In this document: piece by piece, positions 46,198 to 55,333 of the stretch
Layout of the letters: every line of letters begins with the position of its first letter
How positions within the stretch are numbered: position 1 is the first letter of the stretch
NCBI GenBank assembly: GCA_964604165.1
Contig: CAZRYF010000009.1
Location: forward strand, 47,310 to 111,309
Reading direction: 5' to 3'
Length of the DNA: 64,000 nucleotides
Source: JAYZDK01 sp964604165
Lineage (GTDB): Bacteria; Myxococcota_A; UBA796; CAJQPC01
Position numbers and translations under genes: made by a program
The notes under the pieces: generated by a model
What the model was told of the DNA's origin: nothing
Database searches by the model: none
What the model saw: the letters and a program-made list of their open reading frames with translations, nothing else

Positions 46198-48451
46198 GCA
46201 GACCTCCAACGCCTCCTGAATCCTATCACCACGGCGAAAAGAAGAGACAGAACAGTTGTATGGGAGCGGGAAGCGACCGCCGCACATCCACAACCCGTCG
46301 GTGAAAGGCTGAGCCCCTCGTCAAGCTGATCGTCCCCTCCGACGAACCCGGTGTCCGGAGGGACCCCGACTCCAGAATCCTCGCCTGAGTCCTGGGGAAC
46401 GCCCACTCCGGTATCGTCACCGGAGTCACCGCCGGAGTCACCGCCGGAGTCACCGCCGGAGTCACCGCCGGTGTCACCGCCGGTGTCATTGCCGGTGTCA
46501 TTGCCGGTGTCATTGCCGGTGTCATTGCCGGTGTCGTCTCCCCCTTCAGGTACAACCAGGATCTCTCTCTCCACCGCCCAGGCGCTGCTCGCTCCCTCGG
46601 CATCCACGGCACGCGCGGTCCAGTGGTATGTGGCCTCCAGCAGTGCCCCGGGTGCCCACGACGTGATCCCGCTGCCATCCTCCTGCACCCCCGTCACCCC
46701 CTGAACCTCCACCCCAGCCGCGTCCGTGATCCGGAACTCATAGACCACCGCATCGCCCTCTGGATCCGTCGCGTTGGCGAGGGCGAGCGCATCCCCCTCC
46801 GAAAAGGAGGCGCCGTCGACCGGACTCTCCAGCACCGGAACGGTCGGGGCATCGTTGGCGGTGTTGTAGAAGAATGACCAAAGGTCGCTCCAGTCCCCAC
46901 TCGTCCAGTCATCGGAGGCCCGGGACCGCCACCCATACCAGGTGTCCTCCGCGAGCACGACCTCCAGCTCCCAGGAGGTCGTGCCCGTTGCATCCTCCTC
47001 GACGCCGGCCGTCGTCGCGACCAGGGTGGTCATGGAGGTGTCCTGGTAGATCTCAAATCCGTAGGAGAGGGCGTCGCCGTTGGGGCTGCTGGCGTTCCCC
47101 ACGGAAAGTGCCGGCTGGAGATCCGACAGCTCGCCTCCATCCGCGGGCAAGTCAAGGACCGGGACCCCAGGACCGTCGTACACGGAAGGGTCCGTGCCAG
47201 CGAGGAACTCGTCGAGGCCGGTGCGGCCATCCGAGTCCGTGTCCGCGGTCCCGTCCGAAGCATCCGAGGAGTCCAGGCCGACCTCGTTCTCCCACGCATC
47301 GCTCATTCCGTCGCCATCCTGGTCGACCAGCAGGACCTCCAGGTTCCACGCGAGGGTGTCACTTCCCCCGTCGTTGTCCGTGAGACTCAAGGACATGGCG
47401 TGGACTCCAATGTCCGCGTAGCCGGGGGTCCAGGCGAGTGACCCGGTCTGGGAATCAAGGGACACCCCTGCGGGAAAGGAGCCAGACCAGGTGTGGCTGT
47501 CGAGGACCCCCGGATCGGAAAACCCTGGCACCACCGAATACGGCACGCCCTCCTGCACAGAGGTGCCCGGCGAGGCGCTGATCGAAGGGGAGACGTTCGT
47601 GACAAGCACGGACATACTGGAATCGACAGAGCCGCCGTCGTCGTCGGTCGCGGTGCAAGTGACGTTGTAGGAGCCGTTGTCCACGAAGACATGGGAGGCT
47701 GCGGGACCTACCGCTGAATTGCCATCGCTGAACTGCCAACCATAGGTCAAGGTGTCGACTGGGCCCGCATCGGAGGCGCCACAACTCCAGGAGAGATTGT
47801 CGCCTTCGTTCCCCACAGTGTCTCCCGAAAAGCTGGTCATCACCGGGTCCACATTGGAGATGACAATCGAGGAGAGAAGGAAGTCCGTCCCACCGTCATC
47901 GTCAACCACAGTGACGATAATTGGGTAAACTCCGTCATCCGACCACACATGGGAGGTGAAGTCTCCGGTTCCCGTGGTTCCATCCCCGAAGTCCCAGCCC
48001 ACAGTGTGGGTGTCCGCGGCCTCCACATCCGTGTAGCTGACGCTTAGAGGGACGCTCGCTCCTCCGCGCTTGGGCTTGCCTGGATGGCCGAGATGACAGG
48101 GGCCACGTTGTGGATGGTGACCGTGGTGCTCTGATCGTCGTCATTCAGGTCTCCATCGCATGTGGCCTGCACCTCCAGAAGCACGGTCTCCTGGACCGGT
48201 CCGTCGTAGCCCGCCGCGCTGAACGAGTGGCTCGATGTGGTGGAGAAGGGCGTGTCAAAGGAGCCGTTGTTGTTCAGGTCCCACCGATAGGAGAGAGAGC
48301 CGCAGTCGCTGTCCGCAGTGCTACCGCTGCCATCCAGCAACACGGTGCTCTCGGCATCCACCGAGTAGGGCCCACCCGGGTCGGACTCCACATCGGCCGC
48401 AAGGGCAATCGCGGGAGAGAAGAAAGCCAACAAAAAGAGAGGACGGGTCAT
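46194..48451 (-). pseudogene. PKD-domain surface protein with MYXO-CTERM-like tail, frameshifted once
   Basis: ATG 48451 (GGAG six bases upstream) begins a signal peptide (FLLAFFSPAIALA-A). PKD-like units follow, several with W.FGDG or WDLNNNG cores. Near 48061-48064 one base is missing: the first frame ends at 48044 while the next runs SVPLSVSYTDVEAADTHTVGWDFGDG in pieces and onward. Ig-like/cadherin-type and Ca-binding D-x-D-x-DG segments precede a D-T-G-N / D-S-G-G repeat linker (46415-46537). The C-terminus has PTGCGC, a hydrophobic helix and RRRWR, the MYXO-CTERM pattern of cell-surface sorting. Probably a secreted/anchored adhesin-like protein; first gene of the kinase operon. Confidence 0.78.
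46415..46537 (-). repeat. 12-bp coding minisatellite in the PKD protein gene
   Basis: Tandem 12-bp units encode NDTG (GCCGGTGTCATT on the plus strand) and DSGG/DTGG (CCGCCGGAGTCA-type), about ten units in all. They build the flexible spacer before the MYXO-CTERM tail. Unit length is a multiple of three, so length variation would be tolerated. Confidence 0.88.
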
Positions 48452-48537
48452 GTCAAGCTCCATGGAAGGGGGACAAACAGCCGCAGCGACTCCAAAGCGG
48501 CGTAGGACACCGGAAGCACCCGTTGGATCCACCCTTC

Positions 48538-48565
48538 AAGATACGCCGGCGTCCTCTCAAGTCAA
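48538..48565 (-). promoter_or_regulatory. Candidate sigma-70 promoter of the PKD/kinase/PEGA operon
   Basis: On the minus strand, TTGACT (48565-48560) is followed after 16 bases by TATCTT (48543-48538), giving a start near 48531 and a leader of about 80 bases before ATG 48451. The -35 matches at five of six positions, the -10 at four. Confidence 0.45.
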
Positions 48566-48579
48566 CGCAGGCTTGTGGG

Positions 48580-48593
48580 AAGTGTACTCTCCC
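48580..48593 (-). promoter_or_regulatory. 14-bp motif upstream of the PKD/kinase operon
   Basis: GGGAGAGTACACTT on the minus strand, 15 bases upstream of the candidate -35. A copy differing at one base (GGGAGTGTACACTT) lies before the S8 protease gene at 51368-51381. Both precede genes for MYXO-CTERM proteins, so it may be a shared activator site. Confidence 0.35.
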
Positions 48594-48613
48594 TGTGTAC
48601 AGACCAGGGCCTG

Positions 48614-49690
48614 TCACAGCGAGTCGCCCCCGGCGCCCAGCTCCCACCCATCCAGATCCCGGTCCCACCAGCGCAGCACCGGGCACCCACTCTCCTCCCG
48701 GGCCACCGCCAGGGACTGGAGCTGCAGCTCTCCGGGGGTCAAGGGCGACCTCGCGTAGGGGTTGGAGTGCACCGCGCCCTTGAGGATGGGGGAACCCGGG
48801 GCCACGCCACCAAGCTGCACCAACGCCGCGAGGTTGTCGAACAAAGGCTCCTTGAACAAGCTCGGCTCCCGCTCATCCGAGAGGGCAGCCTCCCAGGGCG
48901 CATCGCCTGTGGCGCTCTGTGTCCAGGCGGGCCGGCCGTAGAGGAACTCCCGCAGGTAGCTGGACCCCATGCGCCAGGGCCCATCGGCCACGGAAAGAAT
49001 CACCACCGATCCCGGCCTCCCCGCCTGGAGGCGTCGGTCCAGCGTTCGCACGACCCGGGCCTCCAACACCTGCCGGGTTCGCCCTCCGAGAAAAGGCCCA
49101 AGAATAAGGGCCACCGGGTTCCCTGCCTCGCTTGCGACCTCCCCGGTCAACCCGAATTCAAAGTGGATGTTGCCCTCCTCGTAAGAGGCGTACCTCCCGG
49201 GCCACCGACCGGCTTCGACCTCGTAAAGCCACTGCTCCACCGATCGACGCACCCGCTCCGGGTCAAACCCCTTGGGCAAACCCCGGCGCACAAACACCGA
49301 GTACCTACGCTGGGATCCCACCCGCTGCAGGGCCGACTCCAGCCGACACAAGGACTCTGGGTCCACTGGCTCCCGCTGGAGAAAGGCGAGCACCTCCACT
49401 TCAATGGGCTCGCCGGCGGGTCGAATGGCGTACAAGCGCCCTCCCGCCGGCTCCACCCCGTTCAAGGTCCATCCAGAACGAGAGAGCAGGTCCACGGCGA
49501 CCAGCTCGGCCAAGCCCTGGCACACCCGCCGACGCTCCCCGGAGAAGATCCGCTCGGACACCGGCGCAACCAGGTGCGCGTCGTGGTCAGCGAGAAGGGA
49601 CTCGACCCGAGGCTGTAGCTCCGCCGCCAGTGGACTTCGGGGAAGCTCCCCGCTCTCTTCTGGCATTGGAGCTTCCGCGGCGAGCACCAT
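48614..49690 (-). CDS. Protein of unknown function
   Basis: 358 aa from ATG 49690, overlapping the end of the S8 protease frame by 104 bases; a start at 49666 (MPEES) would shorten the overlap slightly. No signal peptide or membrane helix is evident. The sequence is a soluble, mixed alpha/beta pattern with an acidic N-terminus and a hydrophobic VALILGPFLGG segment near residue 200. No family motif recognised. It follows the protease on the same strand. Confidence 0.6.
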   Translation of the reverse strand: MVLAAEAPMPEESGELPRSPLAAELQPRVESLLADHDAHLVAPVSERIFSGERRRVCQGLAELVAVDLLSRSGWTLNGVEPAGGRLYAIRPAGEPIEVEVLAFLQREPVDPESLCRLESALQRVGSQRRYSVFVRRGLPKGFDPERVRRSVEQWLYEVEAGRWPGRYASYEEGNIHFEFGLTGEVASEAGNPVALILGPFLGGRTRQVLEARVVRTLDRRLQAGRPGSVVILSVADGPWRMGSSYLREFLYGRPAWTQSATGDAPWEAALSDEREPSLFKEPLFDNLAALVQLGGVAPGSPILKGAVHSNPYARSPLTPGELQLQSLAVAREESGCPVLRWWDRDLDGWELGAGGDSL

Positions 49691-51341
49691 TGAGATCCTG
49701 TGAAGATGGGCCCCGCCAAGTACCCCGCCTTTTCGAGCCCCGCAAGGCGCCCACCCCGCCCAGGGCCAACCCCAGGAGGATCCAGGGCGAACCTTCCCTT
49801 CCGCGGTTCTTGTGGCTACAGCCGCAACCTGTTGGAATCTCTGCCATGCGCACAGATCCGTGGCCGCTTGCGTTGTCGCCGCCTTCCTCCTCGATGTCCA
49901 GGGCCCAGTCCTGCAAAGTCTCCTTGACCTCCCGTGGGGTCATGCGCGGCCTGCGAGAGAGAAGCAGCGCGGCCGCCCCCGTCACGTGGGGCGCCGAGTA
50001 GGAGGTCCCCTCCCCCATGCGCGTGCCCAGGCTCTGGGTGCTCACCCCCGTGGCTGCCACAAGGTCGGGCTTCTGGCGGCCGTCTTCGGTGGGTCCCCGA
50101 GAGGAGTAGGAGACCACCTCCAGAGTCTCCACAAGGTAGCTGCCCACGGTGACCGCACCTGCGGCATCTGCAGGCAAAGAGAGGGTCATCTGGGGTGTGG
50201 AGAAGCCCTGGCCCATTCCGTAGGGGGAGTACAGCCAGGCCTCCAGGTCCAGATCCACCGGGCCATTCCCCTCCAGGATCTGTACAAAGCCCACCTCCCC
50301 GTCGGCCAGCGTACAGAGCACCCGCTCGAACGGGACATCATCTCCATCCTGGGGGTCCGTGCTCTCCCCGCAGAGAGTGCCCTCTGCATCCACGACCCGA
50401 ACATCCAGGTCGTTGGCGGCCCCATCCATGGCCTCGGACCACCGAAAAGAGACCTCCACCTGGCCCGAGGGGGCTCGCACCTCGATCACAGGCACTCCCG
50501 CCAGATCCAGGCCCCCTGCACCATCCGACTCCAGCGCACCGCTCCGGTACTTGTCCGCCTCGTTTCCCGCGGCAGCCACGTACACCACTCCCAGGTCCGC
50601 TGCATGGTCGACCATCTGGGAAAAAGGAGAGCTGCCATCCAGAGTCCAGACATTGTCGAACCCAATGGAGGCGTTGATGATGTCCACCTCGTCGGCGGCA
50701 AGGAGCAACTCCATGAGGTCCATGTACTCCTGGTCCGTCTGAAAGGAGTGCAGCTGCAGCGCGGCATCCGGCGCCACGTCGTGAACGATCTCCGCCACCG
50801 CCGTGCCGTGCCCCACCGAGCCCTCCTCATCCTGGAAGACCTCAACCTTCACCGGCAGCTCCACCCCCTTGAGGTCCCGCCACCCGCCAAAGCCCACATC
50901 CACCACGGCCACCACCACCCCCGCGCCGGTCTCTCCCAGCCCGTGCCAGTCCACGTCCGCAAAAAGCGGGTCCAAGCCCTCGGACTCCACAGTCTTGGAT
51001 CGGGCCCAGTGAGGCTCTCGCACCCGGTGCACACCCGACAGCCCCGCCACCTGGACCAGAGCCACGTGGGGCACCCAAGCCTGCACAAACCCCGGTCGCA
51101 CCACCTGGGGCACGATGCGGGGGTCCACCTCCTCCAGCGCCGCAAGGTCCAACCCCACGTGCTCGATGACCACGGGGCCCCCGGTGGGTCCGACCCGCGC
51201 CGGGCGCAAAGCAGCCCACCGGGCCCGGCTCGAAGAGCTCGCGGCAGCCACCTCCCGCAAGGCACTGGACAGAGGAGCCCACTTCGGGTTCTCTGGCGCG
51301 GGGGCGGCCAGCGCCAAACCCAACAGGAACAACCAACCCAA
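49587..51341 (-). CDS. Subtilisin-like (S8) protease with MYXO-CTERM-like tail
   Basis: About 584 aa from TTG 51341, nine bases after AAGGAGG and directly before a signal peptide (GWLFLLGLALA-AP); a GTG at 51377 is less likely. The catalytic triad is visible: Asp in VVVAVVDVGFGG, His in GHGTAVAEI, Ser in GTSYSAPHVTGAAALL. A beta-rich insert lies between His and Ser blocks. PTGCGC, a hydrophobic stretch (WILLGLALGGVGAL) and RGSKRRG near residue 540 match a MYXO-CTERM signal, predicting export and surface anchoring. Unusually, about 45 further residues follow before the stop, overlapping the next gene. Divergent from the glycosylase gene with 44 bp between starts. Confidence 0.88.
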   Translation of the reverse strand: MGWLFLLGLALAAPAPENPKWAPLSSALREVAAASSSSRARWAALRPARVGPTGGPVVIEHVGLDLAALEEVDPRIVPQVVRPGFVQAWVPHVALVQVAGLSGVHRVREPHWARSKTVESEGLDPLFADVDWHGLGETGAGVVVAVVDVGFGGWRDLKGVELPVKVEVFQDEEGSVGHGTAVAEIVHDVAPDAALQLHSFQTDQEYMDLMELLLAADEVDIINASIGFDNVWTLDGSSPFSQMVDHAADLGVVYVAAAGNEADKYRSGALESDGAGGLDLAGVPVIEVRAPSGQVEVSFRWSEAMDGAANDLDVRVVDAEGTLCGESTDPQDGDDVPFERVLCTLADGEVGFVQILEGNGPVDLDLEAWLYSPYGMGQGFSTPQMTLSLPADAAGAVTVGSYLVETLEVVSYSSRGPTEDGRQKPDLVAATGVSTQSLGTRMGEGTSYSAPHVTGAAALLLSRRPRMTPREVKETLQDWALDIEEEGGDNASGHGSVRMAEIPTGCGCSHKNRGREGSPWILLGLALGGVGALRGSKRRGTWRGPSSQDLNGARRGSSNARRERGASPKSTGGGATASGRVPSR

Positions 51342-51367
51342 GCTGCACGCCTCCTTCCGCCCTGTCC

Positions 51368-51381
51368 AAGTGTACACTCCC
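51368..51381 (-). promoter_or_regulatory. 14-bp motif upstream of the S8 protease gene
   Basis: GGGAGTGTACACTT on the minus strand, 26 bases before the TTG start. It is 13 of 14 identical to the motif at 48580-48593. Its core AGTGTACACT is a perfect palindrome, as expected for a dimeric regulator. Confidence 0.35.
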
Positions 51382-51385
51382 CCCG

Positions 51386-51976
51386 ATGCTGCTCCCCCAG
51401 TCGTTCTACCGCCGAGATGCGCTGCTCGTGGCCCGCGAGCTGCTCGGGGCCGAGTTGCGCCGAGACGAGGTCCGCCTTCGCATCACCGAGGTCGAGGCCT
51501 ACCGTTGGCCGGGCGACACAGCCAACCACTGCCGGGCCGGCCGAACGAAACGAAACGCCGCCATGTGGGGGGCGCCGGGGCGGGCCTATGTCTATCTCTG
51601 CTACGGGCTCCACAGGCTCTTGAACGTCGTGACAAACCCGGAAGGTGAAGGTGCCGCCGTGCTGATTCGGGCCTGTGAACCCCTAGAGGGGCTCCCAACC
51701 GTTCGAGAGCGGCGAGGCGGCAAGAGCGGCCCCGTCTTGCTCACCGGTCCCGGCAAGGTCGGCGCAGCCCTGGCGGTGGACACCCACTGGTGCCACCACG
51801 CGCTTTTTGAGCCCGGCGGGCTAGAGATCCACCAGGGGTCACACGCTGACAGCGTACTGGAAGGCCCCCGCATCGGTATCGATGCTGCGGATCCCGCCCA
51901 CAGGGACGCGCCGTGGCGCCTGGCCGTCGCCGACACACCCTGGGTGAGCTTCCGAAAGCAGCTGGTGTCCGCTTGA
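51386..51976 (+). CDS. 3-methyladenine DNA glycosylase, AAG/Mpg family
   Basis: 196 aa. Excises alkylated and deaminated purines (3-methyladenine, hypoxanthine). Typical AAG landmarks: LARELLGAELRR, ITEVEAYRWPGDTANH with the active-site Glu, GRAYVYLCYGLHRLLNVVT, GAAVLIRACEPLEG, and LLTGPGKVGAALAV. Complete and of normal length. Its stop overlaps the TTG start of the methyltransferase gene, so repair and methylation enzymes are made together. Confidence 0.93.
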   Translation: MLLPQSFYRRDALLVARELLGAELRRDEVRLRITEVEAYRWPGDTANHCRAGRTKRNAAMWGAPGRAYVYLCYGLHRLLNVVTNPEGEGAAVLIRACEPLEGLPTVRERRGGKSGPVLLTGPGKVGAALAVDTHWCHHALFEPGGLEIHQGSHADSVLEGPRIGIDAADPAHRDAPWRLAVADTPWVSFRKQLVSA

Positions 51977-53343
51977 AACCCGCCGGCCCGGCGCTGTTGA
52001 ATTGGGAGGGAAAGGCAGGCCCCGCTTCGCCCGAGACCCTGCCCATCGAGACCCTGGTCCACCACGCAGTGGGGCCGACCGCCTCCTTTGAAGGGCAGCT
52101 CCTCCAGGGGGAGAACGCCGCCATTCTTGGGCATCTCCTCGCGAATGGCCTCGCCGGAAAAGTGGACCTGGTCTACCTGGATCCACCCTACGGGTCCAAC
52201 GCCCGCTACGAGCGGGAGATCCGACTGCGGGGAGAGCCCGAGATTCGCCTGGGGAAGAAAGAGCAATACACGGACCTGCTCTCCCGGGACGACTACCTCC
52301 AGTTCATGTACGAGCGGCTGCTGCTGCTCAAGGCCCTCCTGACCGACACCGGAAACCTGCTGCTTCACGCGGATGAGCACCGGGGACACCTGCTTCGCTG
52401 CCTGCTGGACGAGGTGTTCGGCCCAGATGCGTTTGTGAACGAGATCATCTGGCACTACCCGGACAACTTCCAGGGCAATGTGCGGGGCCTGCCCCACAAC
52501 CACAACGCCATCTTCTGGTACGCCAAGGGAGGGCGGTACACAGCCAACGCGGTGCGGGTTCCCCTGCCCAAGCCGGTGAAGCGCGACCGCCGGGTCTGGT
52601 CCAAGGAAGAAGGGCGAATCGTGGCGGCGCGGGATGAACACGGCAAGCTCATTTACGACACCTACACGGATCGAAAAGCAGACGATGTCTGGTCCATCGG
52701 GCAGTCGGCGGTCACCAAGCGCAAAAGCGGCGAGTACTTGGGCTACCCCACCCAGAAGCCCCTGCGGCTCCTGGAGCGCCTGCTGTCAGCGGCCTCCAAC
52801 CCGGGAGACCTGGTGCTGGACCCTTTTGCAGGATCGGGAACCACGGCGGCAGCCGCCCAGCGCCTGGGCCGCCGCTGGATCACCTGCGACGCAAATCCGG
52901 GGGCGATCCAGACCACGGCCGTCCGTCTTCGAGGACTCCTGGAGGAGAAGAATCCGCCCGAGGCGCCGGCACAGACCTCCTTTTGTGTAGAACGGGTTGG
53001 CCCTGCCTCCGAGACCGTTGAAGAAGCAGGGAACGTGCAGGTCGAGTCCCGTTCCACAGACGACGGGGTGGAGATCACCGTGGTGGCTTTTTCCGCTCCG
53101 GCCCTGGCCGAGCGCCTGGAGGATACGGTGTCTGACTGGCGGCGGCTTGTGGACTGCATCCAGGTAGATCCGGACTTCAACGGATGCGTGTTCCGTCCCG
53201 CCGTGGTGGACCGCCCCCCCAAGCACGCGGACCTCGTCCAGGGGACCTACCGCCTGGACCGGGCAGGAGAGACTCTGGCGCTGCGGGTACTGGACGTGCA
53301 GGGAGGCGAGGTCACCTGGACCGGCGCCGCCCCCACCCGGTGA
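51973..53343 (+). CDS. Site-specific DNA methyltransferase (N4/N6 amino type, Mod-like)
   Basis: 456 aa from TTG 51973 (TTGA overlap); the longer frame lies inside the glycosylase gene. Motif IV DPPY (residues 70-73) precedes motif I DPFAGSGTT (about 282-290), the beta-class order of type III Mod and related adenine/cytosine-N4 methyltransferases. YPTQKPLRLLERLL is the typical bridge before motif I. A C-terminal extension (about 330-456) has no recognised motif and may set target specificity or partner binding. No restriction endonuclease gene lies nearby, so it is an orphan enzyme in this window. The 3' end overlaps the convergent gene by 32 bases. Confidence 0.9.
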   Translation: MKPAGPALLNWEGKAGPASPETLPIETLVHHAVGPTASFEGQLLQGENAAILGHLLANGLAGKVDLVYLDPPYGSNARYEREIRLRGEPEIRLGKKEQYTDLLSRDDYLQFMYERLLLLKALLTDTGNLLLHADEHRGHLLRCLLDEVFGPDAFVNEIIWHYPDNFQGNVRGLPHNHNAIFWYAKGGRYTANAVRVPLPKPVKRDRRVWSKEEGRIVAARDEHGKLIYDTYTDRKADDVWSIGQSAVTKRKSGEYLGYPTQKPLRLLERLLSAASNPGDLVLDPFAGSGTTAAAAQRLGRRWITCDANPGAIQTTAVRLRGLLEEKNPPEAPAQTSFCVERVGPASETVEEAGNVQVESRSTDDGVEITVVAFSAPALAERLEDTVSDWRRLVDCIQVDPDFNGCVFRPAVVDRPPKHADLVQGTYRLDRAGETLALRVLDVQGGEVTWTGAAPTR

Positions 53344-55297
53344 GCCCCAGGAAGCCCAACAAGCCAAGCCCTCCGAGGCGAGTGCCCCCAACCCAGCCGG
53401 CAGGTCGGTAGCGAAACACAACCTCCCTCTCTCCGGCCAGTAGCTCTACTGCCCTGAAGGCTCCCCCCGCCCGAAGCACCGGCGCCACCCGGCTCCCTGC
53501 TTCTGCAGTCCACCCGGGGGCCCAGGCATCAGCAAGCACCAGGATTCCCGGTGTCTCCTGGACCCGCTGTACGTGGACCTCGCCCCCCGGCAGGTCCGTC
53601 GCCGTCGCTGCCACCCAGGTACCGGCGAGCGGCCACTCCCCATTGAGACCTTCCACTGGCGGCGCCCCCCGCGCGTCTCGCTCCTCTTCCACTCCCACAA
53701 AGCCCGCCTCCGCCGACGTCACGGCCCGGGCGCCGGTCGCCATCCAGGCCCGGGGCGCCTCCAGGTCCAGCGCGTACACGTGCAGGGGTGCCGGGCCCAC
53801 CTCAAGGAGGGCCTTGTCAGGCAACGCCTTCGTGGACACCACCACCCGCACCCCGGCAAACGCCAGCAGCCGCTGGTTGGCCTGGGTGAGGCGAGTGATG
53901 GGAAACCACGGGCGCTTCAGTCCGGGGTCCAGGTGGGCCATGAAGGCCTCGGTCTCGCTTGAAACCGGCAGATCGTAGCCCCGCACATCCTTGAGTCCCG
54001 CAAGGGACCCGGTGTTGGGCTGCAGCGCCCAGCCCATTCCCACCACGCGGCCCTCTCCCACCACCTGGGCCAGCTGCTTCACCCACGGAGCCGCGGCCAG
54101 GTCGTGCTGTTCTGCCGGCAGTGATCCCTGATCCAGGTGCCGGGCCCAGGCGCCGGTTCCAAGCACTGCCAACAGGGCCAGAGCCCGCCCCCGGGGGGCG
54201 AACCCGTGAACAGCCACGCCTGCCGCCAAGGCCACACCCAGCGCACCAACTCCCCCCAGGCGGGCATGGTTCAGTGGCCCCGGCGCACCAGTGGTGGCCA
54301 GCACCAGGCAGATCCCCCACCCCAACAGGAGTCCCCTCACCATAGGCTTGCGCCACCCCCACACAGCCAGCCCCAAGGCCCCCAGCCCCGGGTGCAGCAC
54401 GCCATCCGCCCAGACCCCGGGCCCCCTGTAGCCAACGGCTGCCGGATGCCCATGCCACCCGGGCCACAGAAGGTCAGCCCACTGGCCGAACTGCAGGCGG
54501 TTCCCCCCATGGGCCTCCAGGGTGGCCGAGCCCAGCACCTGCTCCACCAGGGGCAGCCAGGCGGGGGCAGCCAGGAGCACGCCAATCCCAAACCCGCCCA
54601 CCAGTGCAACCCGGCGCACCCGCCACAGGGACCACCCCAAAGCCAGCAACAGCCCGTGGGCAGCGGTCTCCAGGTGGCCGCCGGCCAGGAGTCCAGCGAC
54701 AGCGAGTGCCAGCAACCATCCGACCCCTCCCCGGCGCACCCGCTCGACCCCCACCAGCACCCAGGGCAGCCAGACAAAGGTGCTCGCGTGGGGGTGCAAC
54801 AGCCACACGTGGAGGAACGGGCCGGTCACGGCTGCGGTTGCCCCCACCACAGCCCCCCAGGGACCGGCCCCCAAAAGGACCAGCAGCCACAGAGTGCCGA
54901 GCCCCATCCAAGTGAGCAGCCAATAGACCCCCAGGTCCTGGGCCGATGCGTTGGAAAGCGCCAGGTGAAACCAGGTCACCGGGGAAAACACCCGGGACTG
55001 GCCATCGGCCAACAGCGGTGTTCCTGCGTAGAGGTCCGGGTTCCAAAGCGGCGCCTTCCCCACCTTGAGATCCGACACCACCCGCTTGTTCAATGCCTTG
55101 AACTGCACCGCAGGGTCAGACAGCGTTGGATGCCGCACGGCGCCCCCCGCATCGTCCTGGAACGCATGGTGTACCGACAAGTGGTCGTCCGCCGACACGA
55201 CCCTGGATCCCGGAAGCGCTCCTGGAAAGAGCAGGCAGGGCAGCACCAACACCCAGAGGATGGGCCCCCACACGCGACGCTGTTTCCAGCCCGGCAC
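53312..55297 (-). CDS. YfhO-like multi-spanning membrane protein
   Basis: About 661 aa from GTG 55297; a much longer open frame would run across the divergent sulfatase gene. Some 10-12 hydrophobic segments occupy residues about 10-420. The second, extracytoplasmic half is soluble (about 430-630), and a last helix plus RRRSR ends the protein. SADDHLSVHHAFQ and KAPLWNPDLYAGTPLLADGQS near the N-terminus match YfhO/GT-C-like membrane glycosyltransferases, with acidic residues in the first loop. Likely transfers a sugar from a lipid carrier; acceptor unknown. Confidence 0.75.
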   Translation of the reverse strand: MPGWKQRRVWGPILWVLVLPCLLFPGALPGSRVVSADDHLSVHHAFQDDAGGAVRHPTLSDPAVQFKALNKRVVSDLKVGKAPLWNPDLYAGTPLLADGQSRVFSPVTWFHLALSNASAQDLGVYWLLTWMGLGTLWLLVLLGAGPWGAVVGATAAVTGPFLHVWLLHPHASTFVWLPWVLVGVERVRRGGVGWLLALAVAGLLAGGHLETAAHGLLLALGWSLWRVRRVALVGGFGIGVLLAAPAWLPLVEQVLGSATLEAHGGNRLQFGQWADLLWPGWHGHPAAVGYRGPGVWADGVLHPGLGALGLAVWGWRKPMVRGLLLGWGICLVLATTGAPGPLNHARLGGVGALGVALAAGVAVHGFAPRGRALALLAVLGTGAWARHLDQGSLPAEQHDLAAAPWVKQLAQVVGEGRVVGMGWALQPNTGSLAGLKDVRGYDLPVSSETEAFMAHLDPGLKRPWFPITRLTQANQRLLAFAGVRVVVSTKALPDKALLEVGPAPLHVYALDLEAPRAWMATGARAVTSAEAGFVGVEEERDARGAPPVEGLNGEWPLAGTWVAATATDLPGGEVHVQRVQETPGILVLADAWAPGWTAEAGSRVAPVLRAGGAFRAVELLAGEREVVFRYRPAGWVGGTRLGGLGLLGFLGLTGWGRRRSR

Positions 55298-55333
55298 GGC
55301 CCCACGATAGCGCAGCCGCGGTACCCTTCCGCC

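Noticed and set aside
46420..46537. Mobile element insertion at the 12-bp repeats
   Set aside because: The repeats are in frame and coding, with no transposase or terminal inverted repeats nearby.
51386..53343. Complete restriction-modification system
   Set aside because: Only a methyltransferase is present; the neighbours are a repair glycosylase and a membrane protein, not a nuclease or Res helicase.
54137..55333. Sulfatase gene beginning at 54137
   Set aside because: This upstream extension lies antisense to the YfhO-like gene and its translation is low-complexity; the lipoprotein signal begins at 55334.
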